64,000 bases of DNA, from assembly GCA_003254925.1 (NCBI GenBank), contig QANZ01042616.1:85566-149565 (forward strand). The letters run 5' to 3'. Below the pieces are notes generated by a model that was given only the letters and a program-made list of their open reading frames with translations, searched no databases and was not told the origin of the DNA. The first letter of the stretch is position 1; every line of letters begins with the position of its first letter. Positions 1-11,705 of this stretch are shown one piece after another. A program made the translations under genes and the position numbers. The stretch is from Chamaecrista fasciculata (taxonomy: Eukaryota > Streptophyta > Magnoliopsida > Fabales > Fabaceae).

Positions 1-139
1 CTAGTAACTTGATTTGACGATTTTGAGTGGATTTGGGTTAAGTTAGACTTGAGTTTGCTCACTCTATCTTTTATATATAAAAGATAAAAGATTTGTTTCA
101 TATGTTGATATTAAAAACAGTGACATAAATCAAATGAAA

Positions 140-270
140 TAACATTTTAAGAATCAAAATGGAACAAATGTGAAAATTTAAGGGCCAAAACATAACAAAA
201 ATAGTTTTAAGACCAAAAATGAAATTAATCTCATAATTTGAAAATGAAAATGAGATTTTGACCAATTATA
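140..270. repeat. Dispersed repeat, copy 1
   Basis: The order of GACCAAAA / ATAACAAAAA / AAATGAAA / TAATCTCATA blocks matches a second copy in the same orientation at about 28590-28690. This marks a dispersed element family. Both copies carry the GGCCAAAA or GGACCAAAA motif seen in the larger foldback elements of the window. Confidence 0.5.
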
Positions 271-1141
271 TATGTGAATATATATTTTTAATTTTATTCA
301 AAAGATAATCCTTGATTTTTTTATCAAATAAAAAGAAGTTTGATCTGCGGCATATCTCGGCAGCCTTCTCTGCCTCGTCCCATGCCGCATTGGTATAATT
401 TTTTCCGCTAGAAAGAGAATGATTTAGGGTGTGTTTGGATTATAAGTATTTAATGAAATGATGATTTTGTGTAATGAAATGGTAATGAGAGAATTATGTA
501 ATGAAAATGGTGTTTGGATTAGTTTGAGATGTAATGAAAAAAATATGATGTGAAATTATGAAAAATGGTATGTAATAATGGTGGTTGATTAAAATAATTA
601 TATAGGTTTTTTTAAATTAAGGTAGAATTGATAATTGATAATGGAATAAGATAAAAATAAAAAAAATAATATTTTGACTTTGGCAAAACACCCTTTCGTG
701 CCCCTAACGTTTGTAGTGATTTTCAGTTATGCCCCTAACGTTTCATTTTGTTCACACGTGCCCTCAATGTGAAACTAACGTTTCAATTATGCCCCCAATT
801 TTGACTCAATGCCCATGTGGCAATTGTTTTTACTTATGTGTCATTTTTTTGTCTACGTGACATGATGACTGGACATTCCTATTTTTTATTCCACTGTGGC
901 ATGATGACTGGATTTACATTTTTGAAAATAAAAATTGAGTAAACTAGCAAATCAGTCTCAGTCCCTGGATTTACATTTTTCATCATTTTCATTCATTTTA
1001 GTCCCAAATCCTCAAAATAAAATTGTCAAGTGTCCCAAAACTCTTCCAAATATTCCAATTTAGTCCTTAAAAATATTAAAAACCCTAAACCCTAAACCCC
1101 ATTATTTTCAATTCCCCTTAAAGTATTAAAATTAAGGGTAA

Positions 1142-1260
1142 ATTACACTTTGGTACCATGTGGTTTGGTTATATTTCACTTTGGTACCATGTGGTTTAAA
1201 AAGTGACACTTTGATGTCCTGTGGTATTCTCCGTTAACACTTTGGTACCATTTTGAAGTT
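1142..1260. repeat. TTTGGTACCATGTGG motif array, one-armed
   Basis: Three to four imperfect copies of CACTTTGGTACCATGTGGTT, spaced about 35 bp. It resembles one arm of the foldback elements elsewhere in the window, but I do not see the opposing arm. It is probably a truncated element. Confidence 0.45.
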
Positions 1261-1613
1261 ATTTTGTAATTTTAACCATAAAAAATTTTACAAAAATTAT
1301 ATATATATATATATATATATTCGTCACTTGTTCTTTAATCACAACTACAAAATTTTAAATAAATAGAGTACACATGACAAAAACTGAACACTTAGAAATA
1401 ATAGTAAATAGAGTTATTTAGTCACAAATAATACACAAACCAAGCTTGTTGGTCTAATAGTTAGCTCACTAGTTTGGTCAAATAAGTGCCGCTGATTTGA
1501 ATAAAATTAATTAATTTAAAAAATTATAAAATACTATTGTTAAAATTTTTTATTAAATTTAATAAAATTTTATTAAATTTTATAAAATACTATTATTTAT
1601 ATATATAGATATG

Positions 1614-1672
1614 GGGAGGCCCAACGGCCTCCCTTAATACATTGAAATCGTGCCCATGGGGCACGATTTCAA
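1614..1672. repeat. Two adjacent perfect GC-rich hairpins
   Basis: 1614-1633 is GGGAGGCC, a CAAC loop, then GGCCTCCC, a perfect 8-bp stem. 1642-1672 is a 14-bp perfect stem (TTGAAATCGTGCCC and its complement) around a 3-nt loop. A third, weaker inverted pair (CGATTTTAA / TTAAAATCG) follows near 1724-1756. The GC-rich stems stand out in AT-rich DNA and look like the end structure of a mobile element, but I see no Helitron-type CTRR end. Confidence 0.6.
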
Positions 1673-2044
1673 GGACTGACGCATGATATGTCAGTACTGA
1701 AATTGTATTTGCAGAGCGCGATTTTAAAGTAAAAATTAAGTATTAAAATCGAGTTCAGCGGATGCGTATCCCATTTGGGGAAATAAAAAAATTCGTTGGG
1801 TATCGAGATACATAATATAATTTAGTGTATTATTTTAATAAAAAAAACCGTATTTTCTCACCTTTTTAAAATGTAACCTTTATCAAATAAATAAAATTCA
1901 AGAAATTATATATTTTTTAGCTTAGAAAACAATGGCAATTTAGGGGTTAATGAACATAATATTTATCAAATAAAAGGCATTTAGAGTCGGTTAATACTTA
2001 ATAGTTAATAATCACAAGTAGTTTTTACTCAAAAAGAAAAAATT

Positions 2045-2855
2045 AAAAGTACTCTTGATATTCTTAACGTATGAGGTCATTTTTAGTTTTTAATGTTTTT
2101 TTTTTGTCAATTATACCCTCAACATTTCCCATTTAAGTCAATTATACCTCAACCCCTCACTAATTATAGAATAGTCCATAATGTTTGTCATTTTTAATGA
2201 ATATGTCCTTAGAAGCCATTAACAACCCTCTCTCTCTTACCCTAAAACATCACCACCACACTTCATCATTATCGTCCACTCTGTCCTCGTTTCTGTCGAC
2301 ATGGTCCTTTTTGTCGTCGTCCTCATCTTCCTGGTATTCCCTAAATGACTTCGTTCTCATCCCTTTTCCTCCCCTTACAACCGCCTTTCTCTCAAAAAGA
2401 GTTTTGAAATTACTTTACTTCTCAATTTCAATGATCACGGCAGCACTGCCACCGGAGATTGTGTATTAACGTCGGGAGTTAGAGCTATTGGTATTTCTAC
2501 TCGATTTCTTTGTATTTGAGGCTCACTGGCGATTTTGTGTGTGGTTGCCAGAACAGTGAAAAACAGAGGAAATAGATTTTTCGGGTTTCTCAATATATAG
2601 CAGGGGCTAGTTCGTTAAAGATGACAAACATTCTAGATTGTTTTGTAACTAATTAGAGACTCGTGTGAAAGAAAAATCTTGAGACAACAGAGGATTTCTA
2701 AATAATGAAAACTTAAGGACCTTAAAACAAAAAAAAAATGTTGAGTGGGGTATAATTGACTCAAATATGAAATGTAGGGGATATAATTAACAAAAAAAAA
2801 TATTGGAAGTATAACTAAAATAACCTCATATGTTAGGGGTATTAACACTACTTTT
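2045..2855. mobile_element. Foldback/MULE-like element with internal cargo
   Basis: The left arm from about 2045 and the right arm up to about 2855 are inverted copies. Both contain TATGAGGT(C/T)AT, then GT(C/T)AATTATA, then a second GTCAATTATA motif, in mirror order over about 110 bp. Between them, about 2245-2470 is less AT-rich than its flanks and carries an acidic reading frame on the minus strand. That could be captured gene sequence, but I do not recognise it. I could not fix exact ends or a target duplication. Confidence 0.5.
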
Positions 2856-2859
2856 TACT

Positions 2860-2860
2860 A

Positions 2861-2934
<74 letters not shown>
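2860..2934. repeat. (AAT)n microsatellite
   Basis: About 25 uninterrupted AAT units directly beside the right arm of the foldback element. It is likely length-polymorphic. Confidence 0.95.
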
Positions 2935-3137
2935 GGGTCCTTCTAACATTTGCCTTAAAGGCACATGTTAAAGTTTCTTTTAATTAATCAAATGAATTTT
3001 TAAACATTAAAAATTATTTTTTAAATAACTTTTTATAGATTTCACACATTGTAGATAAATTCTAATAATAATAATCACAAGCAGTGCCCTTCTGGTCCAT
3101 AATTTTCTCCGCCAGACGAATCACTAACCTCAAACCC

Positions 3138-3145
3138 TATATATA
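3138..3145 (+). promoter_or_regulatory. TATA box, candidate pri-MIR319 promoter
   Basis: CCCTATATATACGC sits in a locally less AT-rich stretch, followed about 30 bp later by a likely start region and then a GA/CT-rich leader (3180-3630) typical of plant 5' leaders. It is the only convincing core promoter upstream of the MIR319 hairpin, about 2 kb away. That would imply a long or spliced primary transcript. A nearer promoter hidden among the TA repeats is possible. Confidence 0.4.
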
Positions 3146-3586
3146 CGCTCCCATATTCAGCACTTTCAATGTACAGAAACCAGAGAGAGAAAGATAAAGA
3201 GAGAGAGAGAGACTATAAGATGTATGATACATATCTTATATCTATGAAGTAAGAGAGAGAGAGTTGAAAGGACAACCCCACATCTCGTCTCTACAATCCT
3301 CTTTCCTTCTTTAATTTCTCTCTTTTCTTTTACAGTACTTTTACAGTACACTATACATGTAGCTTCTTCCATTTTATTTTTATCTACTTTTTTAATACAT
3401 GTGATTGTGTGTGTGAAACCAAGGGTCTCTTTCACAGCTTCACCCAAAAAAAAGAAACAAGAGAGAGAGAGAGAGAGAGGATGGACTTCGGAGAAGAAAC
3501 AAGAAAACTACTGGAAAACACACACACAATCACTCTCATCATGACATGGCCTTCTTCTTATGCTTCTCACTATAAGTTTGTAACTT

Positions 3587-3632
<46 letters not shown>

Positions 3633-5120
3633 CTATATCTATCTATATATGTGTATAGAAAATATTGAAAATCTATCTGGCTGTAAGAGTAAATGAATTC
3701 ATTCCCCTTTTAATTGAAATTGTTGATATTTTAATTTCTTTTGGTAACAGTGCTTTCTTTGCCCGATTTGTGTGGATACATTTGAGATCTTCAATCGCTT
3801 TCTTCCCTTCTTTATCTAACTCTCATGAAGACAGTGACACTTCCTCTCTTTCTCTCTCTCCTCTCTGCTTTCGTTTTTTTCCCTTTTCATTATTTACTAC
3901 TACTCTGTGTGTCTCTCATTATCTCATGTTTGTTTGATTTAATTAACATATTTATTTGTATATATGAGTATATGACTCCTTAATTTCCTCTTCTAATTCA
4001 TGTTTTCTTTGATTGCCCCATTAATTTTCTCTCTCCTATTGCCTTCTTTATTTCTCTTATCTCGGCAGTGCTTCTGATCCTCATTTTAGTTCAGATTGGT
4101 AAAGCTGTAAGATTATTTATGTCTCTTCAATTAATTTGATTTATCTTATATATTAATCTACATATTTGCCACTTTAATTTTCTGCTTAGGTATAATTTAT
4201 CAATGTCACATTATATATATATATTATATATATATATATATATTGTACCTGTATTTTGATCAAAGGAAGTATCTTTGATTTTAGAATAGTCTCTCACCTT
4301 CATGAGATATGGTATTTGCATGGTTTATTAATTAATTGGTGTATGGTAAGTTGGTAACCAAATGATTAAAGAGATCACAAACAAGGGTACCCATTTTGAT
4401 CTTTAGTAATAAAGCCAAATTATGAATGTTTATGAGGAAATTTTGTATTTTCTCCAATAATGTTCTTAGCTAGCTTCAATTAAAACATAGGGTTAATTAG
4501 GGCTCTTTGTAGACTTGTTTTTCAATGTTTATTTTGGGTTTCACTTAGCTTGTATTATCAGTTGTAGAAACTGAAGTGGTATGGTCTGAAATTGGTGAAA
4601 TTTTGTTCCTTCTTAGGGAATATTATAGAAGAATGTATATATATATACACACACATGCAATTGTAATGGCTGTTTTATGAAAATTCTGAAATGGGTAGGG
4701 TTTGAATATTGCTCTTTCATAAGAAATATATATAGTTCCTTCAATTCTCTAGAGAAACATTAGTTTTTATCACAAATATGAGTTTAAAAACATTGTTGCA
4801 TACTCTAATCCATTCAAACATATCGGCATATATATCATATATGAATTATTTTGTAAAATTGATAGCGAAATTTGAGGTCTTCTTCTTGACACACAAGAAT
4901 TCTCTAATTAATTGGTTACTCTAACTGAACTGCCAAACTTTCCTGTAAATTCTTTGTAATTATCTTGGAAAATTATTACCTCATCATTTCCTTAGTTACT
5001 GTTCTCAAATATCCCTCTCAATTTTGGTTAAGGAATGAGTATACATACAAAATTTTTGCTGAATCTATGCCTTAAGATTAATCGATGATCAATACATATA
5101 TATATATATATACAAGGAAT
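3146..5120 (+). other. Possible 5' part of pri-MIR319; no protein gene
   Basis: Contains GA and CT microsatellites (3195-3270, 3460-3480, 3591-3628), (TA)n tracts near 4210-4240, and otherwise ordinary AT-rich DNA. No frame has coding character. It may be leader and intron sequence of the miR319 primary transcript. No splice sites could be assigned with confidence. Confidence 0.35.
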
Positions 5121-5310
5121 GGTTTAAGAGAGCTTCCTTCAGTCCACTCATGGATGGGTGAAGGGTTTGAATTAGCTGCTGACTCATTCATTCAAACACA
5201 ATAGAACAAGGTTCTTGATGAGATGCTATTGTGAATGTGTGAATGATGCAGGAGGTAAATTTCATCCTTTTCTTTTCTGTGCTTGGACTGAAGGGAGCTC
5301 CCTTTCACTG
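5121..5310 (+). ncRNA. MIR319 precursor hairpin
   Basis: The 21-nt segment 5283-5303, beginning TTGGACTGAAGGGAGC, matches the highly conserved mature miR319 as I recall it for Arabidopsis miR319a. It lies on the 3' arm of a long foldback, as is usual for this family. The star-strand partner is at 5129-5149 (AGAGCTTCCTTCAGTCC...). The upper stem also pairs well: 5181-5204 is complementary with few mismatches to about 5225-5248. That double-duplex architecture is characteristic of miR319/miR159 precursors, which are known to be cut from loop to base. The known targets are class II TCP transcription factors, controlling leaf growth and shape. Precursor length (about 190 nt) fits the family. The short ORFs overlapping the hairpin are not taken as genes. 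Confidence 0.93.
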
Positions 5311-6304
5311 TTATTTGTATGTATATCAATTTCAATTTTTAATTATCTTCTCTTTAATTTGCTTCTTCTTGTATATATTATATATGGTCTCTTTTTCAAT
5401 TCCCTCCCTATCTTAGTACTCTCTTAACTATACATTATGCATGTTTACTAATCTCTTATGTACTTTCTGATCCATTGCAGCAATTTCCCCTTCTCTTTAA
5501 TCTTTATTATATAAATGATCCCCTACTTTTTGGCACTAAATATTATTGTTCATGAATCTCATGTGTGCTCTTTGGACTTTTTTCTTGAATAGACACAGTC
5601 TATAAAGACCAAGTCATTTTCTAAATGTCACCCATGAATTATTGAGATTTAACAGTAAAAAGTTGCAATTTTTGTGCCTGCTGTGGAATTCCCAGAAGCA
5701 TACAGTGATTGGTGAGCTTATGTTGGTTGAATTGTTCAATTGAATTAATTATTTGAATGTTCCAATCCAATTTATCATCCTAATTATTGATCTTCTCTTT
5801 TTGTTATCTTCTAATTTAATGCATGTATTTGATGAAAGTCATCTTTATATATAATACCCAAAAGCAAGATTTTCCCTTGATTTTATTTCTTCTGGTGATA
5901 GATTTGAGTTGGATCCTGTTTGTTGTGTTTTCTTTTCTTTGATGTCTCCATATTCATACCATAAAACTTGTGGCATGTGGGTTACTCCATATTTATAGTC
6001 TCATCCAAAGTAATATATAGAGCTAATTGTAATAATCTGTATGATGCTTGTCTTACAATTGTTTGGTGGTAATGTAATATTTTCACGGATCTTTTATTGA
6101 CAGGGCTTATTTTAGTATTGCCGAATTACAATTTACAACCTCTCTAGACAAAACCTATATATGTCCACTTATGTAACATAAGGTACGCATCACAATTCTC
6201 AAAACTTTAATTTAATGTGCATATACATACATTTTGTGCCACAATTGCATAAATTTTTTTTTCTGGCTTGAGATCTTGTGAGAAACCATTTTTGGTGTTA
6301 GTGT

Positions 6305-6337
<33 letters not shown>

Positions 6338-8052
6338 ATAGGAAACTAGGAAAGGATAAGATATAATGCATGGTGGATAAATATCAACCTGGTTATTTTA
6401 TGTTTTTGGGCTATAATATGAGAAAAATTGTGCCTACTGATGTCTCTCATACTAATGAAGACTTCTCACTTCCTATATATATATATATGATCTTCTAACA
6501 AATTAATTAAAAATTTCGTGATTGGTTTTGGTCTATTATTGATCTGTGTGGATCTATGGATTTCACTCAATAATTGAGTGGTGTCAACAATAAAAAGTGA
6601 AAAGTGAAAACTTTAGCATGGTAGATTCTCTCGAGTTATGTTTCAAACACCAATTGATTGTGGAATGTGAAATACAGTAGCTTTTTTGGTCAATTAATTT
6701 CTTGTGCATTTATGTGGAGGATGACTTTGTGCAAAATTATCTGACTTTAGATAAAAGTCTAACATATTTACTTGTTTTTGGGGGTATGGCATAAATAGAT
6801 TCTAAACAGAGTTGGTTTTAAAAATATATACTACATATTAGGCTAATTACAAATAAATGTTCAAGTATTTCAAATATAACTGATTTACTTGAAAAAGAAA
6901 GAACTTCCTGAAACTGTCATTGCAGTTTCGATAAGAGTGTCTTTTGACCATGTGTATGACCCTAAAATATATATGCATTCCACATAAATTCTGAAAAAGA
7001 AAACTTTGAATGCTGGATATATTGGGTCTGGAGTTTCTTTGAAGATGAAGTTAGAGGGATATAGGAAGAGATAGAGAGAGAAATTTAAAACTTTACAAAT
7101 AGCTAGCTAGAACAATTTGGTTAAAAACTTAAAATACACTAATCTTTTATTATGGAGAAAATTTTATGAACTTTGAAAAGTAATGAAAGATCTAGTGAAA
7201 TTTTAATTGTGTGCAAGAAGAAACTTTTTTAGTTGAGTTTTTATTAAAAAATTTAATATATATATATATATATATAAATTTTATGTTAAATATAATAATA
7301 ATAATTATAAGAGATTTAGTTTTTCCTTTTTGAAAATTTGGAGAATCACCAATAAGTGGTTAAATAGAGTTTTATAGACATTTCAATTATTCTCCTAATA
7401 AGGTCTTTAGGTTTAAGTTTGTTGAAGATACTCTTGTGGAGTGTTGGGAGATCATATATGATTGTTTTAGCTAGAACAAAGAATAATCTAAAATGGATTG
7501 TTGAAAAAACCAGCTTGCATGCTCATATCATAATCATAGTGATTCCAAAAAAGAAAATTGAGAAAATCCTAATTCCTAAATGTTAGGGTTTTGGATTCAT
7601 ATGGAGAGAGAGAGAGAGAGGAGGCAAGAATGAAGAAACATTGATAGCGGTGTTGTAATGTGTCGGTCACTTTATTCCAAAACACAGTCAAAGCCACCAA
7701 GGTTGGCAATACAGATAACGTTAACACTTAACACCAACATTCATTATTATTATTATTATTATGGCTTAACCTTACCTAGCTACTAGCTTCCATAACCAAT
7801 AATGCATGCACTTCCATCACTCTCACTCCTTCTCACTTATTCATTTTGTTCCCTTAATTTCTCTATCAATCTCTTCTCAATTATTCTATATATATATATA
7901 TATATGTATGTATATATATGTATAATTCTCACAAGGATTTTTATGATTAATTAGTGTTCTAAAGTTTCATATATATTGGTTTAGGTATTGGAAATATAAA
8001 AAAATTACTTTTCTTTCTAAGCTTGTCAAGAAATATTTTTTTAATTTTTATA
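5311..8052. other. Intergenic, nothing recognised
   Basis: AT-rich DNA with several (TA)n tracts (for example 6305-6335, 7256-7275, 7887-7905), a GA run at 7607-7620 and an ATT run at 7741-7760. No coding frame, RNA gene or clear element. The first few hundred bases may be the 3' part of the miR319 primary transcript. Confidence 0.6.
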
Positions 8053-8588
8053 GGTCAAAGTGTCATTTTGGTCCTAAATGTATGACCTAATGTTCATTTT
8101 GGTCCATTATGTTTCAAAATGTTCAAATTGGTCCTAAATGTTAGCAAAATGATTCATTTTGGTCCTAAATGTTAGTAAAATGTTTCATTTTGGTCCTAAA
8201 CTATTAAATTTGATCATATTTCTCTTGTCTCTCATTTCAAGTTCAAAGGACTTGTTAAGAGGAACGCGTAACTCTGAATTCATCACATTCGAATTTGAAA
8301 CAAGAGAGATATGATCAACTTTGCTTGTTTGACCATGAAACGAGAAGTTTACTTTTAGGATCGATTGACCTCATTTGTTGACGGCTCCAACTGGATAGAG
8401 AAAGTACTCTTCAAGAACAATACATACTCTGAACTTATCATGTTTGAATTTGAAACAAGCCATATTCAATTGTTGGGACCAAAATGAAATATTTTGCAAA
8501 CATTTAGGACCAATTTGAACATTTTGAAATATAATGGACCAAAATGAACATCAGGGCATACATTTAGGACCAAAAAGAACCTTTAACC
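8053..8588. mobile_element. Mutator-like foldback element, 10-bp target duplication
   Basis: A 536-bp element with long inverted arms. The left end starts GGTCAAAGTGTCATTTTGG and the right end, read inward, starts GGTTAAAGGTTCTTTTTGG. Both arms then carry TTTTGGTCCTAAATG and TTTTGGTCCATTAT blocks in the same order. The directly repeated AATTTTTATA lies at 8043-8052 and 8589-8598, the 9-11 bp duplication typical of Mutator transposition. The centre (about 8220-8470) is unique and has no transposase frame, so the element is non-autonomous. Confidence 0.8.
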
Positions 8589-8598
8589 AATTTTTATA

Positions 8599-9965
8599 TA
8601 TCTTTATCACAAAAGAACAGTAGTGATTGAATTTTGTATGATTACGAGAGTTTTGATCGGAAGAACTTCACTTTTTTTTAGATAATTTTAATAAATAATA
8701 TCTTAAAAATAAACAAATAAAAAATAGAGAAGAGAAAATAACATAAAGATAACAAAGGTATTTTAATCAAACAAAAATAAATGAAAATAAAGTTAATGTT
8801 CCCTAAAAATTACAAATTTGGTTTTGTTTTTCTGTTACTTTTTATATTTCCAAGATCATTTATTACTTCATTGATAAACCCTTCCGAAAACATGGTTGGA
8901 CAGGTAGAGAATTAAGACTCTTTGGAAATTTAAACTCCTTGTAGACTAGTAGTGCATTAGTGCATATTTATTGGAATTACAATGGATCAAATTCTTTGAT
9001 ATCCACTTGTTCTTACTGTTTTTATATTGTCCATTTTGTTATGATGTTAATTCGAAAATAGGTTAATGCGTAAGACATTCACATTATAATTATAATATGC
9101 AAAAAAAAATAATATGATTTAAGTAATATATACAAATGAATCAATAATTAAAATTCTACTGACAGCAGGAGACAACACAACACAGAAACTGAAGACCAGA
9201 ATGGATCCAACAAACAAACAAAAGACCATCTTCTCTACATGGCATGTCATTATCTAATTCATTGGAGGTAACGTGTGTATATTTATTTATTTATTTTGCT
9301 GTATTTAACTATTTATCAACAACCTACCTACCTTGGAACTATGCTTATTTAAGTACAATTAAAACATTAATCAAAACCTGTTTTGATCATTATTTTGAAT
9401 TAGGAGCTGGATGACTGGCAGTTTGTTTCTTTAGGCAATATTTGTTATTATAATTTTTTTATTAAAGATAAAAATTATAATAGTACATGATAAGCTCATT
9501 GTTTGGGGGAAGAATCTGATAGAATTATTTAAAGATTAATTTAAGGGATTTTGTTTTGAATTAGGGAAATGCTAATAAAAACACTATTGGTATAGCTATC
9601 CCCTTTTCTGCCGTTGGATTATCTATGGATTGAGAAAAGCATGCTCTTTTCTTTCACTTTTCCTTTTCGATTTAAATGACATAAGAAAGAGAAAGAAATA
9701 AAAAAATAAATTGCAAGCTATAGGGAGTTTTGCAGCAAAACTCTTTGAATTAAACGAAAACCTGCAATTCTTGTCACCTTTAATGGGGTTTAAGCCTCAG
9801 CTTGGAACTTGGACCTACATATAGCATTCTAGTTGTTTTGACATTCGTGACCCTTATTTGTTTTCCCTCCAAGAAAAAATTTAATTTTGTGAGATTATAT
9901 TTATAATCAATTTTTATTCTTTAAAACTGAGTATAACTTCTCTATAATAAATTTAGCTGTCTATA
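8599..9965. other. Intergenic, nothing recognised
   Basis: AT-rich sequence with no coding frame above background and no clear repeat structure. Nothing supports a gene here. Confidence 0.6.
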
Positions 9966-10311
9966 TCTATACTATATTACATGGCTCCACCCTTTATGGT
10001 TGGTCAAAAATAGTGAATTAAAAAATTAAAAAAGAAAACAAAAATCACTCACTCTCTCTCCCACTCACTCTCCCCACTTCTTTAAAAAAATACAAAAAAC
10101 AATTAAAAATTAAAAATGCCACCACTCTCTCCTCACTCACTCTCTCTATATGAGGTAATTTCAAATTGGTCCTAAATATTTTGTAATTTCTCAAATTGGT
10201 CACAAACTTACTCTTTTATCAATATAAAAATTTAATATAATTTTCAACTTTAAATCTATTCAAACGTTACATGCATATTGGCGTGCCCTAACGGGCACGC
10301 CAAGCCCCTAG
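9966..10311 (+). mobile_element. Non-autonomous Helitron, 346 bp, complete
   Basis: The 5' end reads TCTATACTATATTACATGG, close to the plant Helitron start TCTCTACTA. The 3' end has a perfect hairpin, TTGGCGTGCCC then loop TAAC then its complement (10278-10303), followed by four bases and the terminal CTAG. The base before is A and the base after is T, the expected A|T insertion site with no target duplication. There is no Rep/helicase frame, so it depends on a helper. CT-rich, C-poor filler makes up the interior. Confidence 0.85.
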
Positions 10312-11705
10312 TATATATATATATATATATATTAGAATTTACTTTATCTTAGATTTTAGAAGAAGTAACTAGATAATATTGAGCATTCGAGTAAACTAAC
10401 CAGGTGTTTGAAAGATCACTGAATAACTCAGTTTTAGAAAAATTGCAATATAGTTTAGTCTATGAAAGAATAAATTAGTTTATTTATTAATTTTTTTAAC
10501 GAACTAAACAGTATATCATTTGATTCTTTCAGGGACTAAACTGTATATTTTAATCTTTGAATAATTAAATTCAATTCAGTGATATTTCAATTGAGACCAA
10601 GTTGTTAGATCATTCTTGAGTTATCGAGTTATCGAGTTATCTACTTGTAGAATTTTAATTGAAAATTTGACACTGAAGACTTAAATGTCCTCAAGTCTTG
10701 TGTCATATATAATATTCTTAAATTGTTTTGTCTTGCCGACACATATAATGACATGAACAATTTGCGTTTCAAGGGTTATTTTGTTAGCAAAGCCATTTTG
10801 TAATTGTTTGTGATCAGAAGAATTTTGTAATAAGTATGTAAAGAATTTTATATAAATTTTTACAATTAATACTTGTAATAAAAGGAATTAATATTTGAAA
10901 ATACGTACGCATGTCATGTGTAAGGCTTTCAAGAAGTTAAGTGAAGCAACGAATTAAACTAATAGGTTGAGGAGATCGAGATGCAAGTACGCTCTAACTG
11001 GATTTCTTAATTTCTTACTTACTTTTCCACTTAATATTTTGTTTTTATATAGTAATAAGATATTTAGAGAAATGGGCATGTGATTGGGCCTTTCTTTTCC
11101 CTTAATTAATTTGTATTCAAATATTTTTAATTAAATTCTTTTTAATTAATCTCAATTCTCAAGTGGATTTATCCCCAACTTCTGATCTGTCTGTCTATTT
11201 CTTAGAATCTGCTAATTTTTTTATAGACTCTGTTTTTGAGTGCTGATGTGATTACAATGCATGAAGGACCACTGTACTCTTTTATGTCATTTCTTTCAAA
11301 CGTTCACCTTTTAATATATGCGTTACATGGCACGTGTTTTAAACCCATTTGTCAAATAATTAATTTTCTTGGGAGGAAATTCATTCATTGGCACAAAGGG
11401 AAATTTGGGTAGAGAATCTTGGGTTAATTAATTTGGTAATTACAGCTTACAAGTAACAATTGTTTAATAAACTGTGGTGGTTGGTTTATGAATTATGATC
11501 ACTGAGAGACTTATGTTTTTTTTCTCTCTACCTCTTCCTATCTATCTCTAAAGTCTAAAACAGCATCAAATGTCACCCACCACAGTTTAAAAGATCCAAA
11601 CCTCTAATTAATTAAGGTGTGTTAGTTATCATGTTTTAATACTTGAAAATAGAAGTTAAACATACATCATGACCTTTTTATAGATTGTCATTTTAATTTG
11701 TGCAT
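10312..11705. other. Intergenic, nothing recognised
   Basis: Begins with a (TA)n tract directly after the Helitron. The remainder is AT-rich without coding frames, RNA genes or recognisable elements. Confidence 0.6.

Larger units (their letters stand above)
1..2044. other. Intergenic, repeat-rich, no gene seen
   Basis: No open frame here looks like a protein. The stretch is AT-rich and made of repeat pieces: a dispersed repeat copy near 140-270, a low-complexity TAATGAAATG-rich stretch at about 425-640 beginning GGGTGTGTTTGGAT, a block of GTGCCCCTAACGTTT-type motifs at about 690-800, a block of TTTGGTACCATGTGG motifs at 1142-1260, a short telomere-like run near 1078-1100, a (TA)n tract near 1298-1320 and paired hairpins at 1614-1672. 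Confidence 0.7.

Noticed and set aside
1078..1100. AAACCCTAAACCCTAAACCCC telomere-like run
   Set aside because: Under three units. It is a common interstitial motif, not a telomere.
3166..3937. Short ORFs with Ser/Leu runs
   Set aside because: They come from GA/CT microsatellites in a leader-like region.
5215..5427. 70-residue ORF crossing the miR319 hairpin
   Set aside because: It runs through the conserved hairpin and into intergenic DNA. The constraint is explained by the miRNA, not a peptide.
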